Assembly (NCBI GenBank): GCA_026826555.1
Contig: JAKSZT010053764.1
Span: 12,354,453 to 12,418,452, forward strand
Source: Tolypeutes matacus
Lineage: Eukaryota; Chordata; Mammalia; Cingulata; Chlamyphoridae
Direction: 5' to 3'
DNA: 64,000 nt
Position 1 is the first letter of the stretch; each line of letters opens with the position of its first letter. The notes beneath the pieces are model-generated. The model saw only the letters and a list, made by a program, of their open reading frames with translations, was not told the origin of the DNA and ran no database searches. Below, piece by piece: positions 49,860-59,957 of the stretch. The translations under genes were made by a program, and so were the position numbers.

Positions 49860-51124
49860 ATTTTCAAATGCTCTTCTGCATGTATTGAGTTGATAATGTT
49901 TTTTTTTTCTTTTTCTTTTTAATTTTTCTGCTAACTTCTAAATTATATTAATTGATTTCCAAACTTTAAAACAATCTTTTATTCCTCAGATTTTGACTCT
50001 ACTTTGTCAGGATATACTATCCTTCTTTTTACTTATTGCTAATATTTGGTAAGGATTTATATTTCTAGGTTCATAAAAGATATTACTTGATAGTTTTAAT
50101 TTGTGGTAACAACTTTGATTTTTGTTTAAGGAAAATGCTGGTCTCATGAAATAAGTTAGAAATTGTTTCATTCTCTTCTATTTTCTAGAAGTGTTTATAA
50201 AATTGGCATTATTTTTCCTGACATGTTTGGTAGAATTTATCAGTGAAACAAGTTGGGCCTAGAATTTTCTTTGTAGGGAGATTTATATCTACAAATTCAA
50301 TTCCTTAATACATGTATGGAAATCCAGACTAAATATTTCTATTTGAGTAAGTATGGGTGATTTCTCTTTCAAGGAATTTGTCCATTCAGCTAGGCTATAA
50401 AATTTATTGGCATAAAGTTGTTGAAAATCTTCTTTTATTGTCCATTTAATGTTTGTATGATCTGTAGTGATGTTTCCTGTTTGATTCCTGATATTGGTAA
50501 TATGTGTCACTTTTTTGTTGTTGTTTTTGTCCTGATCAGTCTGACTGCAGATTTACCAATGTTATCCCAACTTTTTTAAGAAATATGTTTTGGTTTCATT
50601 GATTTTCCTTATTATGTTTATGTTTTCTATTTCATTGATTTCTGCTCTTTGCTGCTGATTACTTTGGGTTTAATTTGTTGTTCTTTTTCTAGTTTCATGA
50701 CATGGGAGCTTGAGTTATTTATTTCAGACCTTTCCTTTTTTAATATTAATATTTAAAGTTATAAATTTTCATTAAGCACTGCTGTAACTACATTGCATAA
50801 ACCATTTAGAAGTGTGTCATTTCATTTCCAAATATTTGGGGATTTTTCTTGTATTTTTCTTTTACTTAAAATGTAGTTTAATTCTGCTGTGGTCAGAAAC
50901 ATACTTTGTGTTCTATAAAATCTTGTAAGTTTATTGAGGCTGGTTTTAGGTCCAACATTTACTCTAACTTCATGAATGTTTCAGTTAGACTTGAAAAGAA
51001 TGTGTATTTTGCTGTGTTTTTTACCAAGTTTTATATAAATGTAAATATCATTACTGATATTTCTGTATTTTTATATGTCCTTACTAACTTTTCTGTCTTC
51101 TATCATTTACTTATAGAAAGGAGT

Positions 51125-51230
51125 ATTGAATTTTTTTTTTTTTTTTTTTTTTGACTTACTGGGGTCCAGGGATCTCATCTGTGGGAAGCCATCCCACAAC
51201 CACTGAGCCACATAGGCTTCCCTGATACGG
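51125..51230 (-). mobile_element. tRNA-derived SINE, antisense
   Basis: Poly(T) at left (51131-51152, the tail), then TGTGGGAAGCC and CAACCACTGAGCCACATAGG, the antisense A-box region TGTGGCTCAGTGG. B box decayed. Confidence 0.65.
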
Positions 51231-51249
51231 TTTTTTCATTTGTTTTGCT

Positions 51250-51385
51250 TGGGTTTTTTTTTGTTTGTTTATTTGTTTGTTTGTTTGTTTTCTTCTTCAG
51301 GAGGCACTGGGAACCGAACCCAGGACCTCCCATGTGGGAGGTGAGTGCTGAACCACTTGAGCCACATCTGTTCCAGACATTTTTA
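51250..51385 (-). mobile_element. tRNA-derived SINE, antisense, second copy
   Basis: Tail of TTTG units (51256-51290), B box GGTTCGGTTCC (51320-51310), CCCATGTGGGAGG and A-box region GTGGCTCAAGTGG. Lies 20 bp from the previous SINE in the same orientation. Confidence 0.75.
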
Positions 51386-52292
51386 ACAATTGTGGATATG
51401 ATTAGTTTTTTCCATATATTTCCTTTGTTTTTATTAGTACAACTACTCCAAATTTCTTTGGTTTGTGCTTGTACAGTATATCTTTTATTTTGAACTAGTT
51501 CTGCCTTTGTATTTGCTGTAGTTTAAAAAAAAAAAAATGTGATTGAATTCTTCTTTATTAGCCAGTCATCAATATGTTAGGTTTTAATCTACACTCTTGG
51601 TATTTGTTTTATATTTGTCTCTTGTTTCCTTTGTTCCTTCTTTCCTCTTTTCCTGTCTTCCTTTAAATTGAGTACTTTTCAAATATTTCATTATCTCATT
51701 TCATCTCCAACTATCGAACTCTTAGCCATAACTTCTGTTTCACATTTAGTGGTTGAACTAAATAGTATGATATACTATTTTAGCCTATCATAGTCTGCAA
51801 TCAAATAGTATCATATCATGTCCAATACAAAAAGTACTTTACAGCAATATATTTCCATTATCTCTCTGTTCATACAGTATTTTTGCATGTTTCCTATATA
51901 TGCATTTTTTCTATATTTTTAAATATTTTCTACCTCTACCTGTGCTATAAACTCACAACACATTGTTATTTTTGCCTTGAAATGTCAATTATCTTAAAAA
52001 GAGATTTAAAAATGAGAAGAAATACATTCTGAAGTTCTCCTTGCCTGTTTTATATCCAAATTTCTATCTGTAATCATTTTACTTTTGCTTGAACTTTCTT
52101 TAACATTTCTTGTAGCATAGGTCTGCTGGTGATGAAGTCTTTTGTTTCTTTTCTTAAAAACTGTTTATTTTGCCTTCAGTTTTGGAAGATAAATTCACGG
52201 GGAAAAATCTAGGTTGATTTTTTCATTCACAGTACTATAAGGCTGTGTTTTGTAATTAGACAATATTAGCTATAATAATAGGTTCTTTGGAT

Positions 52293-52645
52293 TGTGGGAC
52301 ACAGCCCAAAGTCACTCAAATAGATGAAAGGCAGAACTCTTTGTTACTTACAGCTCCAAATGACTGAAGGCCAACATGGGGTTTATATCCTGGGAAAAGG
52401 TAACAGCAAGCTAAAACTGTGGGAAGTGGCTTATGTATACCAAGGGGGATGAAGTATAGTTAGGTTTTCTGGGCTTTCTGTGAATTACGTATTTTGAAGA
52501 ATTATGTGGGCTTAAGGATGAAGTAGCCATCCCTAGATGTTGGGCATATTGTGGTCCAGGTTTACTAGACTTGATAAAAGGCATGGTTGGGATGTGTACT
52601 TGGCAAACTACCCATGTGGAGGAAGTGAGAGTTTGTAATCAAGCT
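52293..52645 (-). mobile_element. LTR of class I ERV type (right end approximate)
   Basis: The minus-strand sense has a TATA-like GGATATAAACCCC, a downstream R/U5-like segment and ends in GGGCTGTGTCCCACA; the other end is near TGTTTTGACA. No perfect TSD, and its right border runs into the next LTR. Confidence 0.45.
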
Positions 52646-53000
52646 GTCAAAACATATCCCAGAAAAAATTTGTTCTTAATCTTAACCCATTGTAAATAGA
52701 GCTTTTTGAAGATGTTACTTTTAGTTAAGGTATGGATCATCTGAATGAGGTTAGGCCTTAATTCTATTACTAGAGGCTTTATGAAGAGAAAGCCAAGTGG
52801 AAGAGCAGTAACTGGAAGTCAATGGAATCTGGAAGAGAAAGGAAATGCTGCCATGTGCATTGCCATGTGGTGGAAAAAACAGGGACCCAAAGATAATCAA
52901 CAGCCAACCCCAGAATACCACAGTCTGTAGGGAGAAAGTATTCCTTCCTGACACCTTGATTTCGGACTTCTCCTACCCTCAAAACTATGAGCCATTTTGT
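52646..53000 (+). mobile_element. MaLR-like LTR, 3' end lost
   Basis: Shares TTGTTCTTAATCTTAACCC, TTTTAGTTAAGG, TGCCATGTGCATTGCCATGT and GACACCTTGATTTCGGACTT with the 9613-10051 copy. It breaks off after AACTATGAGCC, before the expected AATAAA, next to the tandem duplication at 53001. Confidence 0.65.
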
Positions 53001-53040
53001 GATCATAGCTGGGAAGCTAAGATCATAGCTGGGAAGCTAA
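53001..53040 (+). repeat. Perfect 20-bp tandem duplication
   Basis: GATCATAGCTGGGAAGCTAA occurs twice without a mismatch (53001-53020 and 53021-53040), followed by a partial GATAA. Confidence 0.97.
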
Positions 53041-54110
53041 GATAACTTGTCAAGATAGCCTTTATGGAATCTTAGTTTAAAAGATGTCGTTCCATTGCAT
53101 TCTTGTTTGGATAATTTCTTATGAGAAATCCTCTTTCTTTTTCTCCCCCTTTTTTTTGTTCACCTGTATGCAAGTTAGCTTTTTCTCTCCCTACTATTTT
53201 CACTTTATCATTGCTCTTCAGCACTTTCATTGTGATATTTCTTGGAATGATTTTGTTCATTTTTATTCCTCTTGCATTTCTATGTATTCTTCTTGAATCT
53301 GTGGGTTTATACTTTCCCTCTATTTAGAATAAATCTTATTATCTCTTTAAATATTTTATTGTCTCCTTGTACCCTCCCTTTCCTGGGAATGCAATTAAAC
53401 AATTAAACATACTGATGCTCTATTAAATTTTTTCAGTCCTTTGTTCTTTTTCAGTCCTTTAAAGGTTTGTTAGTGTAGGGCCTGAGCAACTTTAGACTAG
53501 GGCTAATTTAGATCCATGACTCAACTAATATCATCCTGAGGATCCTACTTAATGCCCTGTGTGGTATAAGGTCCCACTAGGGTGGAAACATGAATTATTT
53601 CCAATTCTGTAAGTGCTTCAGGAATTGTTTGACAACCCTATATGGTGGTTCTTTCTGAGGCCTCTGTTAGTTTCCTCTAATGAATGCATGAGCAGTACTT
53701 AGTGAAAGACTTGATGGGATCCCGTGCAGATCTACAGTGCTGTATCTCTCTGCAGTTCACTGTTGTCTCATTGTGCCCTGAAAAATTGATTTGTCATGGC
53801 TTCCCCAAAATTTGATCTCTATCACTTCAGCTTAGATGGCTGGTTGTGTTTGAGGTAACTTTTCCTGTACTGTGACCTAGAAACTCTCTCTAGGCATTTA
53901 GTTGATAAAATTGAAGAGCTCATCTTTTTTGTTTCACTGTCCTCAGGGACCACAGTCTTATACTGCCTGTTTGTTGCCCAATGTCTGGAGATGGTTGTTT
54001 GATATAGTTTGTCTGGTTTCTGGTTGTTTGATATAGTTTGTCTGGTTTCTAGTTGTTTAAAGGGGAAGGGTCTCTGTTATTTCATCCTAGACAGAAATGT
54101 AAGTCTAGTT
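53041..54110 (-). mobile_element. Likely upstream part of the antisense L1
   Basis: Phrases such as TTCATTGTGATATTTC, GGAATGATTTTGTTCA and TAATTTCTTATGAG suit antisense text from the L1 5' half, but similarity is weaker than in the preceding stretches. No coding potential on either strand. Confidence 0.4.
53992..54049 (+). repeat. Perfect 29-bp tandem duplication
   Basis: The 29-base unit at 53992-54020, beginning TGGTTGTTTGATATAG, is repeated exactly at 54021-54049; a third partial unit with one change starts at 54050. Confidence 0.96.
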
Positions 54111-55560
54111 TAACATACTGAGTTTAAGGAGGTTGTGAGTTATATAGCAAAAAGTCAAGAAAGACAAACGCAACACTTAAGAAGGGGCTGGTTTTTTATG
54201 CAAAATTTCCCAATTATTTCTGTAACTATAATAATTTGAGATAGAAAAATAGTTAAATTCCTTAATGGGTAAGAGTATAAAAAATGAAAAAAATCACAGA
54301 AAACTGAAGACAAATTCCTTGGGAGTTATCACACATAAGAGAAGAAAGATAAAATATAGAGAATCATGTTAATCAAAAACAGAGAAAATTAAGAAATTTG
54401 AGTCATTCAGATAATTGATTGGTAGGAAATAAAAGAAGTTTGTCTGATTTTTTCCTAAAAATATTCCAGTAAGAATTTGATTTAAATTTGTAAAAAAGGA
54501 TATTATTTTCTGATGAAGTGACAGTTGGTATCAAAATTTGTGCTTACAGACAAGTTAGTGACATGGTGCTACAACATGTACCCACGATTCAAATGGTGTC
54601 TAGACAGGATGGGAGCATTTTAAACTTATTTTATTTTTCACTATTGTTAGGTTTTGTTTCATGACATACACTTTGCTTATACACAATGATTAGGTATAGT
54701 TATCACACCAAATGAACATATAAATGATAATATGCTCTAGAATACTGTAATCAATAGAGGAATTGATCAATTTAAGTAGATTAGACATTGTTCAAGAGAA
54801 TAATCCATATTCTGTTCATAAAAAGTAAAATTAAATCCTTGAAATGTTAGTTATTTCTGTCAATATACATAGATATACACATATACATATATGTGTGTGT
54901 ATATATATATATACATAAAATTATTCAAACATGATACTAAATTAAATTAGCTTTCAAGCCAAAAAGAATTTTTAATAGACTAACTTACTGAATGTTCTAT
55001 TTTACTTACCAAATTAAAAATATTGTTAAACAAATGTAAAACTGAGAATCTTTGTTCCTATACATCTTAAAATACATATCTGACACAGTCTTTGATTCAC
55101 ACTTTGCTGGAAATGAGGAATTTTATGATGAAAATAAATGTGAAGATCCAAATTATGCTGAAAACGACAGGTTTCTGGAACATTTATAAATTAAATTGCC
55201 AAAATTCGAGTGATCAGGAATCATATAGAATTGATCATGTTAATCATTCTGAAAAGGTTAAGTAACTACCCATTTAAACCCATTTGGAAATGCCAAAAAG
55301 AAAGAGTGTGAAATGCTCTAAATAATTCATTAGATCTTTTTTAGAAGCAGATTTCAAGTAAAAGTACATCTCAAACATAGATGGATGACACCATCAGATT
55401 TTTACTAATTTATTGTGGCATTAAACTCATGTACCAACTTTACTTACACATTTCTGAGAACAATCCATCAATCTTCAAGATTGAATGACCTAATAGTAAA
55501 GCAGCATCTACAGAGAAATTGAGAACTGTAGTCTCTATTTTAAACAATTTTTATTAAACT
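54111..55560. other. Low-copy AT-rich stretch with a TA/TG microsatellite
   Basis: No gene found. 54862-54917 is an alternating pyrimidine-purine tract (ATACAC, TGTGTG, TATATA). Confidence 0.5.
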
Positions 55561-55564
55561 TACT

Positions 55565-56290
55565 GTAACTTTATTTATGAAAAACACACACATACAAAAC
55601 ATTTATCTTTAAATTATAAAATTCCATGTTTCAACCCCTTTGGGAAGTATTTTGGTTTTAATCTAGGTAAAATAGGGTAGGCCTGGTAATTGCCCTAGGA
55701 AAACTCATGCCCATGTGTGCCCAAATACATGTATAAAGTCATCATAGAAGCATTGTTTACAATATCTCAGAATTGGGGTTTTGGGAGGAGCCCAAATGCT
55801 CATCACCAATAGAATGCATAATACAACTCTATTTTTGTCACTACAATATATTTAGAACAATGAAAATAATTTAACTACAGTCATCACCTTAGTCAATTTT
55901 TGAATGTTTTCATTGTTCCACAAGGAAAAATCCCATTCTCCTTTATATCCCCCTATTGTTGTCTCAGGATTTATATAATACCTTCTTTGCCATTGCTACA
56001 AAAATATTACAATATTACTGTTAACTATCATCCATAAATTACAGTAGTTGTAATTGTACCATGTGTCACCATATTCTTAACACTTTGTATATACCCACTA
56101 TAAGTGTTAACCATCAACTCTATTCATTTCCACACTTTTACAATATAACGTATTAAAAATTCTACATACATTGAGCATCAGCTCCCATTCTCAACCCACA
56201 TTCTATTTTCTAGCAACCTATATTCTAGAGTTTACCTCCATGAGTTTACTCATCATTATTGAGGCATGTTTTAATGATAATTTGATTTTT
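55565..56290. mobile_element. Old L1 fragments, mixed orientation
   Basis: 55690-55870 shows sense L1-like GTGCCCAAATACATGTATAA and CATCATAGAAGCATTG. 55875-56290 resembles the antisense 3' UTR phrases at 10830-11130 (ACATTCTATTTTCTAGCAAC, CTATATTCTAGAG). Borders approximate. Confidence 0.45.
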
Positions 56291-57132
56291 TTTCTGCCTA
56301 AATCAGCATCAGAAAGAAAAGAACTAGTTAGGAATTCCAGTGGTTAAAATAGAATTTCTGGCCAGGAAATGGAGTAGATGGGACTGTCAATCAAAATTGA
56401 GAATAGAGATAAGCTTCTTGGGGAGGAGAAGGGAAATTAATATTAGTATGGGATATGTGGCATTTTAGAGGCTTTTGGGGATCTAGCTAGAGGTTTTTGT
56501 TAGTCAAAATACAGTTATATTCTTAGATACACATATATACATACATACACATGTACCTATATACACACATGTATATATGTACACATATATACATATACAT
56601 ATGGCTTAAAGCGCAACAGGAAGATGTGAATTAGAGGAAAAAAAGTTGAGAGTAATCAGTTTTCAGCAGTTGTTTAATTTCTTGGACTTAAAGAGTGTAT
56701 TTGAATAAAAATAGAAAAGAAATGGCTAAGGAACATTTGTTAGAACATTTTGATTTTGTGACTGTAGCAAAAAGAGGAGAGATTGGGGACCTGAAAGATA
56801 TAGAGATAAGAAAAGAAGAAAGGAAGGGAAGGAGGAGTAGGGGAATGAGGGATGAGGGAGGGAAGCAGGGAAGGAAACTATTGATAAGTGAAAGTCCTGG
56901 CCCAGGTTTCAGGTACAGGTCGATTCAGGGGCTCCAATGTAAACCTCAAGAGACTGACACTCCCCATCTCTCAGCAGAACGTTTACCTCTGTTGGCTCAA
57001 TTCTCAAACTGACTCTTTCCCCCTGGTGATATATAGCAGATACAAACCCTTTCTTACCAGGCTCTGGTCTAAAGGTACCCATGGATCAGATAAACACCCT
57101 GATCATGACTGGCATTTGTTACAACCCAACTC
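56291..57132. other. No gene; TA/CA microsatellite
   Basis: 56525-56602 is an imperfect TACATA/CACATA tract. The purine-rich frame at 56695-57012 (GGAAGG-type composition) gives a Lys/Arg/Glu-rich peptide that reflects base composition rather than a gene. Confidence 0.5.
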
Positions 57133-57552
57133 CTGAAGGCCACAAGTTGGTGAAGCTTCAAGACTAAAGAACATACCTGGCATGTAGTCAGGCATAAGCT
57201 TTATTAGCACTTATGGACAGAAGAGACTCTCTGGTGGCGGCAGTTCAGAGAATGAAGATAGCACTTGGCAAAGAGACAGGGAGATAAGGGGTGATATAAA
57301 AGGTTTCAGAACAAGGATATTCCTTAGGGTATGAGAACAGAGTTTCTGCTAGGGTCATGTGAAGTGTACACATGAGGTCTGGTGATAGGAAGAATGTTTA
57401 CCAAGGACGTTTACTGCTTTGTGAAGATTATAATTTACAATAATATCTATACATTCTCTCCCCTCTGGAGAGAGTTATTAACCTTTAACTTATGTCTAGG
57501 TCACACAGGCAGCTACATACTAAGGACTTGGGGGGGGGGCTGCGTCCCCACA
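57133..57552 (-). mobile_element. 3' LTR of an endogenous retrovirus
   Basis: In minus sense the LTR starts TGTGGGGACGCAGCC at 57552 and carries a GCTAATAAAGC polyadenylation signal at 57206-57199. A polypurine tract (57553-57571, GGGAAGGGGGGAGG in minus sense) directly precedes it, which fixes the start. The far end near 57133 is chosen from the TG/CA rule. No TSD could be tested because the 5' LTR is not found. Confidence 0.7.
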
Positions 57553-58440
57553 ATCCACCTCCCCCCTTCCCTGTAGCAGCCTATGTTGACCATAGGACAA
57601 GCATTGCACCACATTCATAGTAATAGTATAAAAGACAACAGCTAAGCCATTATATGTATTTCAGTGACAACTGCAGTTCCACCTGGCACAAAAATGGCCA
57701 ATAGGTAGAACCACCAGGGGGCACACTCTACTCTATATCTAGCCTTGATAGTAAAATTACACAACTCGGAGTAACCACCCCACCTCATGGATTCCCTCTT
57801 GTTGTTCCATGCAGACAGGGGCAATGTGATCTAGGGTGACACACTCAGCCATTAACCATCCTAAATCATCATATACACCATATCCTAATAAAGGCCTGGG
57901 CTTATTCACCTGTTCCCTTACAAGGGAAAAAAATATAATTATGAGTTTCACTGAAAGATGGCAGCTGAATCTCAGTCTTAGAAGGTTTTGTTACAAATTT
58001 GTTGATGGATCATATTCTGCCATGCCAGCAAGGTGTCCCTGATGTCCAATGTGCAGGAGTTATGGTCTAAGGAAGGCCAGTAGTACCCAAGGATGGTAAG
58101 TCTGTGCAAACTGAACATTGGGTTCGATTGTGGGCATGAGTTACTGCTGAAGCCCACTGTAGAGAGGTATTGGCTAGGGCTTTATTGGGAACAATAAGGG
58201 GCTGCTCTTGCTGGTCTAACCCTACAAGCAACATTTCCATTCATAGATGACAAAGTAGTCCAGGACTTTCAAACTACGATCCCTAAAATAATAAAAGGAT
58301 CTACAACATCTCTGGACATGGCTCCTAAAGTGGGTGGAAAATATGTTGTAGTTTCGGACTTCTGCCTTAAATGGAGAGACACCATGCAAAGTGCTGGAGG
58401 TCTGGGTTGAATGCACAATACTGAAGTCTCTTAGTTTTTG
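57553..58440 (-). pseudogene. ERV 3' internal region, possible env remnant
   Basis: Upstream of the polypurine tract on the minus strand, where env would lie. The open piece at 57642-57824 ends with a hydrophobic run (Y-L-L-A-I-F-V-P-G-G) and a short tail, as in a transmembrane anchor with cytoplasmic end. The preceding overlapping pieces (57757-57951, 58222-58416) contain spaced Cys residues. Frames are broken, and without a search the env call is tentative. Confidence 0.4.
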
Positions 58441-59944
58441 TATACTTTCTAAATACTTCCAATACAGTTTATAACATATTAAAGTAAATTAACTATTTTT
58501 AGTACTTTTCTTTTTACTTCTATACTTTTACCATGATTACATTAATTAACAGGTATTTTACTTTAGCAGTATTGGAAAAACTACTTTCTCCATTATTTTA
58601 TGACAATTTAAGATTCCCAATGGAATCAAGATTATCTTTCCCCTACCACCACTTAAATATCTAGATTGAGGTGGTTTCTGACAGGCTTCCCTGTTATGAA
58701 GTTACTTTTTTAAAAAAGTCAATATCAATTCAGTTTCCATTTAATAATGGCTCCCTGGAATTAGCCATTTAAATATTTCAGTTTAGAAAATGCTTTTGCA
58801 AACTTCCTATAACCAGCCATAACCACAGAGATTATATTTACTTCATCTCAAGACAAATTTCACCTTTGCAAAACACATTCCCTTACTTAATGCTACCTTC
58901 TACAATACCTTCTACAACTCTCTATATTCATTCAATCTTTGTCTTACATATTTTCACTCTGATTTTATGAAAACCAACCATCTTATCTTAGGACAAAACA
59001 CATTCCCTTGAACAAACATCAAATTTTAGTCAGCATTGACTATGAATTCACTTCCTCAAACCTTTTACTTATTTATATATCCATTTAAGTCTCATATCCC
59101 TCATTCTGTTCTGTGAAGAAAAAAAAATCTATTAATTTAACTTTAGGCAAAATCAACATTTTAAAAGAGGTTTGTAATAATTTCATTAGCCAAAAACTTA
59201 CCATTTTCATCATCTTAAAGATTTAACACATATAATGCTAATTTACTTCATTAGTATCCTATAAACCTAGGGAGTTTACAACCAAGCTAAATATAATTGA
59301 AAAAATAGTTTATGCAAGAGATGTTCTCTTTTCTTCCTTCCTCCACAGGAGCCTTAAACCTCTTTTTTCTTTAATAAAATTCTAAAATTGTGAATAAACT
59401 TAAAATCAAACTGACTGCCAAGTTCTGGGATATATTATAATTGTTTAATTTGTTTAATCATAATTTAGAAAAATCTTTCCATAGCTTTCATGGACTTTGC
59501 TTACTGACATTTGGCCATTGGATTATTACTGTTATCTCAAAAGCTCTTAAGATTTAATTGGGGAATTATAGGACAGACTATACAAAGCAAGGTTTATTCT
59601 GTAATATCCCCTCTTTCCCTGTCATGTTAATTTCCAGACCTGATAGAATTCTTGGATATTTTAGACTAAACTCACAATCCCCTGTCTTTCGACATTCAAC
59701 CCATACCCTTAGTTTCCTCAAGAGGTTTTAATGCATCACTGGAATCCCGTCAAGTTTAGACGACCCTGTGGGTAGGATAGCCTATAGAAAGATTATGGGG
59801 GAATTCAGGATAAATCTTTAGTTTCTTTCTTTTAAATAGTTTGTTTATCCAGATTTTAAGTGACTTTTTGTTCTGTTTGGCTTCTCCAATTTGGTCTTCA
59901 GGAGTACCTATTTACCCATATAAGTACCCATTTAATTTATTTTT
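58441..59944. other. Unassigned AT-rich stretch between ERV and L1
   Basis: No gene or named repeat. It may contain more of the decayed retroviral interior (on the minus strand), but I could not recognise any pol motif. GC is higher only near 59640-59800. Confidence 0.4.
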
Positions 59945-59957
59945 TATTTTTTAAAAG

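Larger units (their letters stand above)
49860..52290 (-). mobile_element. Old L1 ORF2, antisense
   Basis: Continues the L1. On the minus strand 50289-50510 reads N-I-T-T-D-H-T-N-I-K and Q-Q-L-Y-A-N-K-F-Y, the ORF2p linker before RT. Then antisense endonuclease and earlier text (CTGTGGTCAGAAACATAC, TGATGAAGTCTTTTG). Two antisense SINEs (51125-51230, 51250-51385) are inserted. Broken in all frames. Confidence 0.75.

Noticed and set aside
56695..57012. 105-codon Lys/Arg/Glu-rich frame
   Set aside because: Driven by a purine-rich GGAAGG or AGAAAG tract. No start context, no homologous family recognised.
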